Source: Nocardioides exalbidus (GTDB lineage: Bacteria; Actinomycetota; Actinomycetes; Propionibacteriales; Nocardioidaceae). Taken from it: 64,000 nt of DNA. Both the position numbers and the translations under genes were made by a program. The notes below the pieces were generated by a model, which made no database searches, was not told the origin of the DNA, and worked only from the letters and a program-made list of their open reading frames with translations. The stretch covers positions 3,658,001-3,722,000 of the forward strand of contig NZ_FNRT01000002.1 in the NCBI RefSeq assembly GCF_900105585.1. The letters are read 5' to 3'. Positions 54,685-63,670 of the stretch are shown one piece after another; positions within the stretch are counted from its first letter, which is position 1, and each line of letters opens with the position of its first letter.

Positions 54685-55670
54685 CCCAGTCCGCCGACAC
54701 CGCTCCCGACCAGGTCGCCCGCCTGCTCGCGCTCGTCCCCTACCTCCTGGCCCGTGGCGAGGTGCGGCTCGACGACGCCGCCACCCACTTCGGCACCGAC
54801 GCCGACCAGATCGAGCGCGACCTGCGCCTGCTGTTCATGACCGGTCTCTCGCCGGGGCTGCCCGGTGACCTGATCGAGGTCGACCTGGAGGCCCTCGAGG
54901 GCGACCGGATCATCCGCGTCGACAACGCCGACTACCTCGCCCGGCCGGTGCGGTTCTCGCCCGCCGAGGCCACCGCCCTCGTGGTCGCGCTGCGCACGAT
55001 GGTGGAGGCCGCGCCCACCGAGGCCCGCGACGTCATCGAGCGCACGCTGGCCAAGCTCGAGGAGGCTGCGGGACAGGACGGCGAGGGCCTGCTGCGCCTC
55101 CACGTCACGCCGACGCCGCTCGAGGCCAGTGCGGTGCGACCGACCCTCGAAGCGGCGATCGAGCACGGCCACCAGGTCGAGATCACCTACCACGTGCCCT
55201 CGCGCGACCAGGCGTCCCAGCGGGTCGTCGACCCGCGCGGGCTGGCCCGGGTCGAGGAGGTGCTCTACCTCGACGCGTGGTGCCACACCGCCCAGGGCGA
55301 CCGCGCCTTCCGCGTCGACCGGATCCTGTCCGCGACCGAGCTCGACACGCCCGTGCTCGACCCGGGTGCGCGGGCCCGCGACCTGACCGGTGGCTGGTTC
55401 ACCGACGCCGAGACGACCACGGTCACGCTGCGCCTCGCGCCGCCGGCGCGCTGGGTGGTCGAGTACTACCCGGTCACCGCCCAGCGACCGGGGCCCGACG
55501 ACACGGTCGACGTCGACCTCGAGGTGGCCAGCGAGCAGTGGGTGCAGTCGCTCCTGCTGCGGCTCGCCCCGCACGCCACGCTGCTGGCGCCGGCGGCGTA
55601 CGCCCAGGCATTCACAGAGGCGGCACAGTCAACCCTCAGCCTCTATCAGGCCGACGGCGTAGACTCCTAG
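54681..55670 (+). CDS. pafC: WYL-domain transcriptional regulator PafC
   Basis: 329 residues, paralogue of PafB with the same order: a winged helix (VARLLALVPYLLARGEVRLDDAATHFG), a WYL domain (EITYHVPSRDQASQRVVDPRGLARVEEVLYLDAWCHTAQGDRAFRVDRI) and the C-terminal WCX part (VEYYPVTAQRPG). It acts as a PafBC heterodimer. The ATG overlaps the pafB stop. A TAGACT box for tatA occurs in its last codons. Confidence 0.93.
   Translation: MTQSADTAPDQVARLLALVPYLLARGEVRLDDAATHFGTDADQIERDLRLLFMTGLSPGLPGDLIEVDLEALEGDRIIRVDNADYLARPVRFSPAEATALVVALRTMVEAAPTEARDVIERTLAKLEEAAGQDGEGLLRLHVTPTPLEASAVRPTLEAAIEHGHQVEITYHVPSRDQASQRVVDPRGLARVEEVLYLDAWCHTAQGDRAFRVDRILSATELDTPVLDPGARARDLTGGWFTDAETTTVTLRLAPPARWVVEYYPVTAQRPGPDDTVDVDLEVASEQWVQSLLLRLAPHATLLAPAAYAQAFTEAAQSTLSLYQADGVDS
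55660..55665 (+). promoter_or_regulatory. possible -10 box of tatA
   Basis: TAGACT in the last codons of pafC, about 57 bases before the tatA ATG. No clear -35 box. Confidence 0.3.
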
Positions 55671-55721
55671 CAGTCCACGACGGACCGGACCCCCAACCCC
55701 CAGAAAGACGGAGTGTTCCCC

Positions 55722-56009
55722 ATGATCAACCCGATGATCGGCATGCCGCAGGGTGCAGAGTGGCTGGTGATCCTGGTGATCGTCGTGCTCGTGTTCGGTG
55801 CCGCCAAGCTGCCCGACCTCGCCCGCAGCTCGGGCCAGGCGCTCCGCATCTTCAAGGACGAGACCAAGAACCTCCGCGACGGTGACGACGACGACACCAA
55901 GACCGCGGAGCAGCGCGAGATCGAGACGCGCAACGAGGTCCGGTCCGAGACGCCCGGCGAGACCTCCGGAGAGGTCCTCCGCGAGCGGCGCGACGACACC
56001 ACCGCCTGA
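55722..56009 (+). CDS. tatA: Sec-independent translocase protein TatA
   Basis: 95 residues. One N-terminal membrane helix (EWLVILVIVVLVFGAAKLPDLARSSGQALRIFKDE) with the FGxxxLP turn and amphipathic helix that define TatA/B, then an acidic disordered tail. It forms the variable pore for folded proteins. ATG 55722 is preferred to GTG 55713 because GGAG is 8 bases upstream. tatC follows immediately, one base after the stop. Confidence 0.92.
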   Translation: MINPMIGMPQGAEWLVILVIVVLVFGAAKLPDLARSSGQALRIFKDETKNLRDGDDDDTKTAEQREIETRNEVRSETPGETSGEVLRERRDDTTA

Positions 56010-56834
56010 GTGAGGCTCGGAGCCCTCGTCGGCCTGTTCCAGGGCGGGCCGCGCCACGACGTCGGCCCGGACGGCCGGATGGCCCTGTCCGACCACTTCC
56101 GCGAGTTCCGCGCGCGCCTGCTGAGGTGCCTGCTGGCGTTCGTGGTCGCGTTCGCCGTCGCCCTCTACTTCCGCCACTTCCTCCTCGAGGGGGTCTTCGG
56201 CCCCTACGAGGACGCCCAGGCCAAGCTCGCCGACGGGACCACGGAGGCCACGACCAGCGGCGCCGCCGCCGGCCTGATGCTGTGGCTCAAGCTGGCCGGG
56301 TTCGCCGCCGTCGTGGTCACCGCGCCCTACTGGCTCTACCAGATCTGGGCCTTCGTGCTCCCCGGGCTCTACGCCCAGGAGCGCAAGATGACGCAGATCT
56401 TCGTGGCGGTCGCCGGTCCGCTGTTCCTCGTCGGTGTCGCCCTCGGCTACTTCACGCTGCCCGTCGCGCTCGAGGTGCTGATCGGGTTCAACCCCGAGGG
56501 CGTCACCAACCTCATCGACTTCAACGACTACCTGCAGTTCTTCACGCGGACCCTCCTGGTGTTCGGGCTGTCGTTCAACATCCCGGTCTTCGTGGTCCTG
56601 CTCAACTTCGCCGGGGTGGTCAAGGGGCGCCAGCTCGCGGCCTACCGCCCCTGGATCGTCATCGGCACGTTCATCTTCGCAGCGGCAGCCACCCCGTCGA
56701 CCGACCCGTTCTCGATGTGCCTGATGGCCGTCCCGATGATGGTGCTGTTCTTCGCCTCCGAGGTCATCGCGCGGCTCAACGACCGGCGCCGGGCGCGCGA
56801 GCACGCCCGCAAGCTCGCCGCCAACGGCCTCTGA
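56010..56834 (+). CDS. tatC: Sec-independent translocase protein TatC
   Basis: 274 residues with six membrane helices. It has MALSDHFREFRARLLRCLLAF, matching the conserved HLxELRxRL start of TatC, then ALPGLYAQERKM-like loop (FVLPGLYAQERK) and FGLSFNIPVFVVLLNFAGVV. It recognises twin-arginine signal peptides together with TatA. The GTG start directly follows the tatA stop; an internal ATG at 56079 is an alternative, which would remove a 23-residue extension. Confidence 0.93.
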   Translation: MRLGALVGLFQGGPRHDVGPDGRMALSDHFREFRARLLRCLLAFVVAFAVALYFRHFLLEGVFGPYEDAQAKLADGTTEATTSGAAAGLMLWLKLAGFAAVVVTAPYWLYQIWAFVLPGLYAQERKMTQIFVAVAGPLFLVGVALGYFTLPVALEVLIGFNPEGVTNLIDFNDYLQFFTRTLLVFGLSFNIPVFVVLLNFAGVVKGRQLAAYRPWIVIGTFIFAAAATPSTDPFSMCLMAVPMMVLFFASEVIARLNDRRRAREHARKLAANGL

Positions 56835-56877
56835 CCCGGCACGCGATGCGGCGTCGACGGTCTGGCAGGGTGGCGGC

Positions 56878-57270
56878 ATGCAGGCCACGCTGACGGACGT
56901 CGACCCGTTCGACCTGCCCGAGTGGCTCGGCACCCACGACGTCGTGTGGGCCTCCGACGAGGGCCTGCGGACGGGTCACCTGGTCCGCGGGCGGCTCACC
57001 GCGCAGGCCGGCGAAGAGGTCGCCTGCGACCTGCTCGCGGTCGACGAGGCCTATCCGGAGCCCGTGGTCGACTCGGCGATCCGCCTGCGCGTCCACCAGG
57101 CGTGGCGGCACGGCCAGGTCGTGGTGGGAGAGGTCGACGGCCGCCTCGCGCTCGCCGTGCCCGGCACGCGGTTCGGCCCCGACCTCGTCCTCGACGCGCT
57201 CGGCCGGCTCGCCCGGGCGGTGGGCGCGCACGAGGAGCAGTACGCCGCGCTGCTGCGGCTGAGTCGCTGA
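56878..57270 (+). CDS. hypothetical protein, 130 residues
   Basis: Not recognised. A soluble protein with DLPEWLGTHDVVWASDEGLRTGHLVRGRL at the start and AVPGTRFGPDLVLDALGRLARAVGAH toward the end, without signal peptide or membrane segment. It sits between tatC and the lipid kinase gene in a run of plus-strand genes, a setting shared by many actinobacteria. A weak CAGGGT box precedes the ATG. Confidence 0.75.
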   Translation: MQATLTDVDPFDLPEWLGTHDVVWASDEGLRTGHLVRGRLTAQAGEEVACDLLAVDEAYPEPVVDSAIRLRVHQAWRHGQVVVGEVDGRLALAVPGTRFGPDLVLDALGRLARAVGAHEEQYAALLRLSR

Positions 57271-57293
57271 CGGCCGACGTCCGGCCCGGGGGA

Positions 57294-57299
57294 TAGGGT
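57294..57299 (+). promoter_or_regulatory. leaderless-type -10 box of the second lipid kinase gene
   Basis: TAGGGT 7 bases before the ATG at 57307. Confidence 0.5.
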
Positions 57300-57306
57300 C
57301 GCGCTC

Positions 57307-58233
57307 ATGCACGACCCGGTGGGGCCCGAGCACGCCGAGCAGGCGGTGCGTGGGCGCGAGATCGCCCTGCTGACCAACCCCACGTCCGGCCGGGGGCGGG
57401 GCGCCCGCCACCGTGACGCGGCCCTGGCCCGGCTGCGCGAGAGCGGCTTCGTGGTGCGCAACCTGCAGGGCCGCGACGCCGACGAGGCGGCCGACCTTGC
57501 CCGTGGCTGCGTGGCCGACGGTGTCGAGGCGCTCGTCGTCTGCGGCGGGGACGGGCTCGTGCACCTCGGCGTGCAGGCGGTCGCCGGCACCGGCGTACCC
57601 CTCGGGCTGATCCCGGCAGGCACCGGCAACGACGTGGCCCGGTACCTCGGGCTGCCGCGCACCGACCCGGTTGCCGCCGCCGACCGCGTCATCGCGTCGC
57701 AGCGGCGCACGATCGACCTCGCCCGCAGCGGCGGGCGCTACTTCGTGACCGTGCTGGCAGCCGGGTTCGACGCGATCGTCAACGAGCGTGCCAACACGAT
57801 GACCTGGCCGCGCGGGCAGATGCGCTACAACCTCGCCACGTTGGCCGAGCTGCGGACCTTCCGGCCCATCCCCTACGTGCTCCAGCTCGACGACGGCTCG
57901 GGCCCGGAGACCGTCCAGCACGAGGCGATGCTGGTGGCGGTCGGCAACGGCCCGTCCTTCGGCGGTGGACTGCGCATCACCGAGGGCGCCTTGCTCGACG
58001 ATGGTTTGCTCGACGTCGTGGTGATCACGCGGATGAGCAAGCCCAAGCTGGTGCGGTCCTACCCGCGCCTCTTCACCGGCAGGATCGACGGCGTCGAGGA
58101 ATACGTCCACCGGAGGGTGCGTTCGGTGACCGTGGCGGCACCCGGCATCGTGTCGTACGCCGACGGCGAGCGCTTCGGCCCGCTGCCGTTGACCGTGGAG
58201 TGCGTCCCGGGTGCCCTGGAGGTGATCGCGTGA
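57307..58233 (+). CDS. diacylglycerol kinase family lipid kinase
   Basis: 308 residues. The family motifs are LLTNPTSGRGRGARH, VVCGGDGLVHLGVQ and LIPAGTGNDVARYLGLP, with MLVAVGNGPSFGGGLRITEGALLDDG in the C-terminal domain. It probably phosphorylates diacylglycerol for phospholipid recycling. It is more typical than the member at 18746, which reads GTANDFART at the same place. The helicase gene starts inside its last codon (GTGA, 58230-58233), so the two are translationally coupled. Confidence 0.9.
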   Translation: MHDPVGPEHAEQAVRGREIALLTNPTSGRGRGARHRDAALARLRESGFVVRNLQGRDADEAADLARGCVADGVEALVVCGGDGLVHLGVQAVAGTGVPLGLIPAGTGNDVARYLGLPRTDPVAAADRVIASQRRTIDLARSGGRYFVTVLAAGFDAIVNERANTMTWPRGQMRYNLATLAELRTFRPIPYVLQLDDGSGPETVQHEAMLVAVGNGPSFGGGLRITEGALLDDGLLDVVVITRMSKPKLVRSYPRLFTGRIDGVEEYVHRRVRSVTVAAPGIVSYADGERFGPLPLTVECVPGALEVIA

Positions 58234-61034
58234 GTGAGGACCAGCACGAGCAGACCCCGTCGGAGCGCTACGCCGCCTTCCAGCGGGAGAAGCCCTACCC
58301 CATGCTCAAGGACTTCGCCGGCCTCTACGGGTTCGAGCTCGACGACTTCCAGGTGCGCGCGTGCCAGGAGATCGAGAGCGGCCGTGGGGTGCTCGTGGCC
58401 GCGCCGACCGGCTCCGGCAAGACGATCGTCGGCGAGTTCGCCATCCACCTGGCGCTGCAGACCGGGCGCAAGGCGTTCTACACGACGCCGATCAAGGCGC
58501 TGTCGAACCAGAAGTTCCACGACCTGGTCAAGCGCTACGGTGCCGACAACGTCGGCCTGCTCACCGGCGACAACGTCGTCAACAGCGAGGCGCCCGTGGT
58601 CGTGATGACCACGGAGGTGCTGCGCAACATGCTCTACGCCGGCTCCCGCACGCTGGTGGGGCTCGGCTACGTCGTGATGGACGAGGTGCACTACCTCGCC
58701 GACCGGATGCGCGGGGCGGTGTGGGAGGAGGTCATCATCCACCTGCCCGAGTCGGTCACGCTGGTGTCGCTGTCGGCGACGGTGTCGAACGCCGAGGAGT
58801 TCGGCGAGTGGCTGGAGACCGTCCGGGGAGAGACCACGACGATCCTCGAGGAGAAGCGGCCGGTGCCGCTCTTCCAGCACGTCATGGTGGGCCGGCGGCT
58901 GCTCGACCTGTTCGCCTCCTCCGACGTCGACGCGAGCGCCGGGTTCGTCAAGGAGGGTGCCCCGGTCAACGACGAGCTGACCCGGATCGCGCGCGACGAC
59001 TGGGCCAGCACGCGCCTGATGCGCGACCGTCGTTCGCCACGCAAGGGCAAGCCGGGTTCGTCGAAGAACCCGCGCTCGGTCGGCAACGGCCGCCGCGTGT
59101 GGATCCCCAGCCGCGTCGACGTCGTCGAGCGGCTCGATCGCGAGTGCCTGCTGCCGGCGATCATGTTCATCTTCAGCCGCGCCGGTTGCGACGCCGGGGT
59201 GTCCCAGCTCGTGCAGGCCAACGTCCGGCTCACGACGGCCGCCGAGCGCGACGAGATCTTCGCCCGCGTCGAGGAGGCCTCGCGCTCCCTGCCGGAGGAG
59301 GACCTCCACGTCCTCGGCTACCACGAGTTCCTCGACGGGCTCACGCGCGGCATCGCGGCGCACCACGCCGGCCTGCTGCCGGCCTTCAAGCAGGTCGTCG
59401 AGGAGCTGTTCCAGGAGGGCCTGGTCAAGGTCGTCTTCGCGACCGAGACGCTCGCGCTCGGCATCAACATGCCGGCGCGCACGGTCGTGATCGAGAAGCT
59501 CTCCAAGTGGAACGGCGAGACCCACGCCGACCTGACGCCGGGGGAGTACACCCAGCTCACCGGTCGCGCGGGGCGCCGCGGGCTCGACATCGAGGGCCAC
59601 GGAGTCGTGCTCTACCAGCCCGGGATGAACCCGCGGGAGGTCGCCGGCCTGGCGTCGACGCGTACGTATCCGCTCCGCTCGTCGTTCCGGCCGTCCTACA
59701 ACATGGCCGTCAACCTGGTGCACCAGTTCGGTCGGGAGCGCTCGCGCGCGCTGCTGGAGCAGTCCTTCGCGCAGTTCCAGGCGGACCGCGCCGTCGTCGG
59801 GCTCGCGCGCCAGGTGCAGAAGGCCGAGGAGGCCCTCGACGGCTACCGGGACGCGGCGCACTGCCACGTCGGTGACTTCATGGAGTACGCCGGCCTGCGC
59901 CGCCAGATCTCTGACCTCGAGAAGGGCGCCGCCCGCGAACGCCGCCACGACCGCCGCGAGGACGCCATCAAGTCGCTCGGCAAGCTGCGCCCCGGCGACG
60001 TGATCCAGGTGCCGGCCGGCAAGTTCAGCGGCCTCGCGGTGGTCATCGACCCCGGCCACTCGGGCGACGAGCCCCGGCCCTACGTCGTCACCGCCGACCG
60101 GCAGGCGCGGCGGCTCGCACCGATGGACTTCCCGGTGCCCGTCGAGTCGATCGGGCGGCTCCGGCTCCCGAAGTCGTTCAACGGACGCAACCCCGCGCAG
60201 CGGCGCGAGCTCGCCAACGCGCTGAAGTCGCGGGCCGACTCCTTCGACGCGCCCACGACGGGTCGGGCCAGGCAGCGCGACTCGTTCAGCGACACGCCCA
60301 CCGATCGCAAGATCGGCACGCTGCGCGCCGAGCTCAAGGCGCACCCGTGCCACCAGTGCCCCGAGCGCGAGGACCACGCCCGGTGGGCCGAGCGCTACTT
60401 CAAGCTCGAGCGCGACACCGAGACGCTCAAGCGACGGGTGGAGAACCGGACCAACACGGTCGCGCGCACCTTCGACCGGGTCTGCGACGTGCTCACGTCG
60501 CTCGGCTACCTCGACGGCGACAAGGTGACGGCCGAGGGCAGCCACCTGCGCCGCATCTACACCGACATGGACCTCGTCGCCGCTGAGGCGATCCGCGAGG
60601 GCCTGTTCGACGACCTCCCGCCCTCCGAGCTCGCCTCGGTGCTGTCGGCGCTCGTCTTCGAGGCCCGCCGCGCCGACGACGCGTCGTCGCCGAAGATGCC
60701 GGGTGGTCGCGTCCGTCCCGTGCTCGCCGAGCTGGTCAAGGTCTGGGGCCGCCTCGACGCCCTCGAGCGCGAGCACAAGCTCGACTTCCTGCGCGAGCCC
60801 GACATGGGCTTCGCCTGGGCGGCGTGGCGGTGGGCCGAGGGCGACGACCTCGACGACGTGCTCATGGTGACGGGGCTGTCGGCCGGCGACTTCGTGCGCT
60901 GGATGAAGCAGCTGCTCGACCTCTGCGGCCAGGTCGCCGACGCTGCCGGCGACTCGCCCCTGCGCGACACCGCGAGGACGGCCGCGAAGCAGCTCAAGCG
61001 AGGCGTCATCGCCTACAGCGTGCTGGCGGAGTGA
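58230..61034 (+). CDS. helY: DEAD/DEAH-box helicase, HelY/Mtr4-like
   Basis: 934 residues of the Ski2-like helicase superfamily. Q-motif region FELDDFQVRACQEI, Walker A APTGSGKT, motif II VMDEVHYLAD, motif III SLSATVSN, HHAGLLPAFKQ, and motif VI LTGRAGRRG. The C-terminal third is the DSHCT domain (DAARRADDASS region with LVKVWGRLDALE). Such proteins unwind RNA, and in actinobacteria HelY is thought to act in RNA turnover. Start GTG 58230 is chosen because GGAGG is 7 bases upstream. Confidence 0.92.
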   Translation: MSEDQHEQTPSERYAAFQREKPYPMLKDFAGLYGFELDDFQVRACQEIESGRGVLVAAPTGSGKTIVGEFAIHLALQTGRKAFYTTPIKALSNQKFHDLVKRYGADNVGLLTGDNVVNSEAPVVVMTTEVLRNMLYAGSRTLVGLGYVVMDEVHYLADRMRGAVWEEVIIHLPESVTLVSLSATVSNAEEFGEWLETVRGETTTILEEKRPVPLFQHVMVGRRLLDLFASSDVDASAGFVKEGAPVNDELTRIARDDWASTRLMRDRRSPRKGKPGSSKNPRSVGNGRRVWIPSRVDVVERLDRECLLPAIMFIFSRAGCDAGVSQLVQANVRLTTAAERDEIFARVEEASRSLPEEDLHVLGYHEFLDGLTRGIAAHHAGLLPAFKQVVEELFQEGLVKVVFATETLALGINMPARTVVIEKLSKWNGETHADLTPGEYTQLTGRAGRRGLDIEGHGVVLYQPGMNPREVAGLASTRTYPLRSSFRPSYNMAVNLVHQFGRERSRALLEQSFAQFQADRAVVGLARQVQKAEEALDGYRDAAHCHVGDFMEYAGLRRQISDLEKGAARERRHDRREDAIKSLGKLRPGDVIQVPAGKFSGLAVVIDPGHSGDEPRPYVVTADRQARRLAPMDFPVPVESIGRLRLPKSFNGRNPAQRRELANALKSRADSFDAPTTGRARQRDSFSDTPTDRKIGTLRAELKAHPCHQCPEREDHARWAERYFKLERDTETLKRRVENRTNTVARTFDRVCDVLTSLGYLDGDKVTAEGSHLRRIYTDMDLVAAEAIREGLFDDLPPSELASVLSALVFEARRADDASSPKMPGGRVRPVLAELVKVWGRLDALEREHKLDFLREPDMGFAWAAWRWAEGDDLDDVLMVTGLSAGDFVRWMKQLLDLCGQVADAAGDSPLRDTARTAAKQLKRGVIAYSVLAE

Positions 61035-61064
61035 GCCCCGCCTCATCTGTGGTTGGCTTCGGTC

Positions 61065-62000
61065 ATGGCCTCCGGTGACCGCCTCATGCTGCTCGACACC
61101 GCCTCGCTCTACTTCCGCGCGTTCTTCGGCGTCCCCGACTCGGTGAAGGCGCCCGACGGCACGCCGGTCAACGCGGTGCGCGGCCTGATGGACTTCATCA
61201 GCCGCCTGGTGGGGGAGTACGACCCCAGCCACCTCGTGTGCTGCTGGGACGACGACTGGCGCCCGCAGTGGCGCGTCGACCTCATCCCGTCCTACAAGGC
61301 CCACCGCGTGGTGACCGAGGTGCCCGGCCCGAGGCCGGACGTCGAGGAGGTGCCCGACCCGCTCGAGGCGCAGATCCCGATCATCGTCGACGTGCTCGAG
61401 GCGTTCGGCATCGCCCGGATCGGCCACCCCGAGATGGAGGCCGACGACGTGATCGGCACGCTCGCCACCGGCGCCGGCATGCCGGTCGACATCGTCACCG
61501 GCGACCGCGACCTGTTCCAGCTCGTCGACGACGAGGCGGCCGTGCGGGTGCTCTACGTCGCCCGCGGTGTGAGCAAGCACGAGCGGGTCGACAACGCGTG
61601 GGTGCGTCACAAGTACGGCGTCGACGCCCGCCACTACGCCGACCTGGCGACCCTGCGCGGTGACGCCTCCGACGGCCTCCCGGGTGTGGCCGGCGTGGGG
61701 GACAAGACCGCCGCGACGCTCCTCAACCGGTTCGGCTCGATCGACGCGGTCGTCGCGGCCGCGAGCGACCCTGAGTCCGACATGGGCCCCGGTCCGCGCG
61801 GGAAGATCAAGGCGGCGCTCGACTACCTCGACGTCGCGCCCGAGGTGGTCGCCGTACGCCGTGACCTCGACCTCGGCTCCTCCGACCTCGCCCGACCACG
61901 CACGCCGGCCGACCACGACGCCGTCGTCGCGCTCGACGAGCGCTGGGACCTGGGCTCGTCGGCCGTGAGACTCGTGCAGGCCCTGTCCGGTTCGGACTAG
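61065..62000 (+). CDS. 5'-3' exonuclease (polymerase I N-terminal domain-like)
   Basis: 311 residues corresponding to the FEN-like exonuclease domain of DNA polymerase I. It starts LMLLDTASLYFRAFFGVPD with the first catalytic Asp. EMEADDVIGTLA and DIVTGDRDLFQLVDD carry further metal-binding Asp residues, followed by the helix-hairpin-helix GLPGVAGVGDKTAATLL. No polymerase domain is attached, so it is the free-standing type. ATG 61065 is chosen; TTG at 61053 is also possible. Confidence 0.9.
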   Translation: MASGDRLMLLDTASLYFRAFFGVPDSVKAPDGTPVNAVRGLMDFISRLVGEYDPSHLVCCWDDDWRPQWRVDLIPSYKAHRVVTEVPGPRPDVEEVPDPLEAQIPIIVDVLEAFGIARIGHPEMEADDVIGTLATGAGMPVDIVTGDRDLFQLVDDEAAVRVLYVARGVSKHERVDNAWVRHKYGVDARHYADLATLRGDASDGLPGVAGVGDKTAATLLNRFGSIDAVVAAASDPESDMGPGPRGKIKAALDYLDVAPEVVAVRRDLDLGSSDLARPRTPADHDAVVALDERWDLGSSAVRLVQALSGSD

Positions 62001-62003
62001 GGT
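61998..62003 (+). promoter_or_regulatory. leaderless-type -10 box of the Lrp-family gene
   Basis: TAGGGT 6 bases before the GTG at 62010; its TAG is also the stop codon of the exonuclease gene. Confidence 0.5.
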
Positions 62004-62009
62004 GCGTCC

Positions 62010-62462
62010 GTGAGTTCTCCTGAGGTTGAGTCCAAGGACCGGCAGATCCTCTCCCTCCTGGCCGCTGACGGCCGGATGTCCTTCACCGACCTCGGCAAGG
62101 CGACCGACCTCTCCACCTCCGCGGTCCACCAGCGCGTCAAGCGGCTCGAGCAGCGCGGCCTGATCACCGGCTACGGCGCGACGGTCGACCACGACCAGCT
62201 CGGCCGCCCGCTCACCGCCTTCATCTCGATCACCCCGATCGACCCCTCCCAGCCCGACGACTACCCCGAACGGCTCGTCGGCATCCCCGAGATCGAGTCG
62301 TGCTGGTCCGTCGCCGGCGAGGAGTCCTACATCCTCAAGATCCGCGTCGCCACCCCCCGCGACCTCGAGGACCTCCTCGCCCGCATCCGCGGCGCCGCCA
62401 GCGTCTCCACCCGCACCACCATCGTGCTCTCCACGCCCTATGAGAACCGCCCCATCGGCTGA
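62010..62462 (+). CDS. Lrp/AsnC family transcriptional regulator
   Basis: 150 residues. The winged helix-turn-helix comes first (DRQILSLLAADGRMSFTDLGKATDLSTSAVHQRVKRLEQRGLITGY), followed by a RAM-type ligand domain (FISITPIDPSQPDDYPERL, then VAGEESYILKIRVATPRDLEDLL). The effector is likely to be an amino acid, but it and the target genes are unknown. The GTG start follows TAGGGT by 6 bases. It is the last gene of the long plus-strand run, followed by two hairpins. Confidence 0.93.
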   Translation: MSSPEVESKDRQILSLLAADGRMSFTDLGKATDLSTSAVHQRVKRLEQRGLITGYGATVDHDQLGRPLTAFISITPIDPSQPDDYPERLVGIPEIESCWSVAGEESYILKIRVATPRDLEDLLARIRGAASVSTRTTIVLSTPYENRPIG

Positions 62463-62479
62463 GGCTGTCGTCGTTGTGT

Positions 62480-62499
62480 TCCCCCGGCTATCCGGGGGA
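62480..62499 (+). terminator. hairpin after the Lrp gene (CRISPR-repeat-like)
   Basis: TCCCCCGG, loop CTAT, CCGGGGGA: an 8-base-pair stem 18 bases after the stop. Likely terminator, although the flanking GTGTT before it and ATTGCC after it also give the outline of a type I-E CRISPR repeat. Confidence 0.5.
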
Positions 62500-62506
62500 T
62501 TGCCAG

Positions 62507-62534
62507 CTTCCCGGGGCGTGCAAGCCCCATGAAG
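62507..62534 (+). terminator. second hairpin after the Lrp gene
   Basis: Outer CTTC/GAAG and inner GGGGC/GCCCC with loop GTGCAA. Lies between the convergent Lrp and AbiEi-like genes. Confidence 0.45.
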
Positions 62535-62553
62535 TTCGCAACACGCTCGGGAG

Positions 62554-63510
62554 TCAGGCGCCGGTCGGCCACTGGCGGCCCTCGAGGACCCGCCCAATGC
62601 GTCTCGCCGTGACCACCGGCTTCTCCAGGTCCGCCCACCCGATCCTCAGGCACACCCAACCGGTCAGCTGACAGATCTTCTCCTCGCGCTTCTTCTCGCG
62701 CATGAGGAACTGCTCGAGTGTCTCTCCCTCGCGGCGAAACTTCTCGTACTTGATCCGACCGTCGAACTCCAGGAAGACGCCGCGCTCGGGCCATGCGAAG
62801 TCGACTCTCGCGAACTCCCACCCGCTCTCGTCCAGGATCGGGACCTGCACCTCTGGGCGGGGCAGCTTCTGCTGCCGACACATGACGTACGTCCGGGTCT
62901 CAGCGACCGACTCCAGACGATGGTCTGCCAGGGCAACCACGAGGTGCGCGGACAGGGTATGGGGCCAGTGCTTCATCGCCTTCACGGAGGCAACGAGCTC
63001 GTCGTGACTCATCTCGCCGGCGTGGAGCAGTCCGTTGATCACCACGAGAGCCGCCTCCGCCGTGGAGGTGGAGATCACCTCGACCGCAGCCCGGGGAGCC
63101 GGGCTCACCCGCACCCCGTTGACGACCTCGACCTCCTTCTCGCTGAGCTCTCCGACGTGATGGACGACTCCGGCCTCCCGGCGGGCGCCCTTGCCGTCGG
63201 TGCGTGTCGTGTGCACCTCGTCGAGTCCGATCTCCCAGACCGGGGCGCCGCGCTCGACGGTGCACGAGACGTGGGTGAGCACGGTCAGCGGATGCGCCGT
63301 ACGCAGCACGGCGCGGCACAGCACCCGGTGGCGGTCGGAGGCGGACAAACGGTCCCACAGCACCTTGTCGACGTACGCCCCGCGTCGGACGCGGTGCAGC
63401 ACCCCACCAGCCACGAGCCGGTTCAGCTGGTAGTCGGTGTAGCCGTCGGCGATGTACTCGCGTCGCAGCCGTACGACGTTCGTGAGGTCCGGTTGTGGAG
63501 GCCGCTGCAT
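62554..63510 (-). CDS. AbiEi-like N-terminal domain plus DUF559 endonuclease-like domain protein
   Basis: 318 residues. The N-terminal wing (REYIADGYTDYQLNRLVAGGVLHRVRRGAYVD) matches the AbiEi-type antitoxin domain. The C-terminal DUF559/Vsr-like part has the order expected for a PD-(D/E)XK fold: ARVDFAWPERGVFLEFDGRIKYE, then WVCLRIGWADLEKP. No AbiEii toxin is adjacent. The region is lower in GC than its neighbours by eye, and palindromes lie on both sides, hints of acquisition. GAGGAG is 10 bases before the ATG at 63510. Confidence 0.75.
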   Translation of the reverse strand: MQRPPQPDLTNVVRLRREYIADGYTDYQLNRLVAGGVLHRVRRGAYVDKVLWDRLSASDRHRVLCRAVLRTAHPLTVLTHVSCTVERGAPVWEIGLDEVHTTRTDGKGARREAGVVHHVGELSEKEVEVVNGVRVSPAPRAAVEVISTSTAEAALVVINGLLHAGEMSHDELVASVKAMKHWPHTLSAHLVVALADHRLESVAETRTYVMCRQQKLPRPEVQVPILDESGWEFARVDFAWPERGVFLEFDGRIKYEKFRREGETLEQFLMREKKREEKICQLTGWVCLRIGWADLEKPVVTARRIGRVLEGRQWPTGA

Positions 63511-63644
63511 GCGGAAACACTCCTCGGCGCGCGACGGGCGCGGGAACCCGTGTGGCCCGATCTGTGGAGAACGGGCGCGGCTGCCCCCCGGACTTCGTGG
63601 GCGTGTGGCGGACTTCCTGCTGCTTGCACACCCCCCGAGGTCTG

Positions 63645-63670
63645 GGTTCCCCCGCATGTGCGGGGGAACC
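63645..63670. repeat. 26-base palindrome resembling a single type I-E CRISPR repeat
   Basis: Arms GGTTCCCCCGCA and TGCGGGGGAACC around TG. It has the C-run/G-run outline of actinobacterial type I-E repeats, but only one copy is present and there are no spacers. It lacks a T run on the proper side for an intrinsic terminator in either direction (AAAAA follows on the plus strand). Confidence 0.5.

Noticed and set aside
58059..62597. A 1,512-codon open frame on the minus strand opposite the lipid kinase, helicase and exonuclease genes.
   Set aside because: It is an antisense shadow: its protein has no domain pattern and is Arg/Gly/Asp-repetitive, while the plus strand encodes clear enzymes. The same applies to other long minus-strand frames such as 10240-13251, 31155-33614 and 43506-45842.
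62477..63670. A CRISPR array.
   Set aside because: Only two dissimilar repeat-like hairpins are found, 1.1 kb apart, with a coding gene between them and no spacer-repeat periodicity or cas genes.
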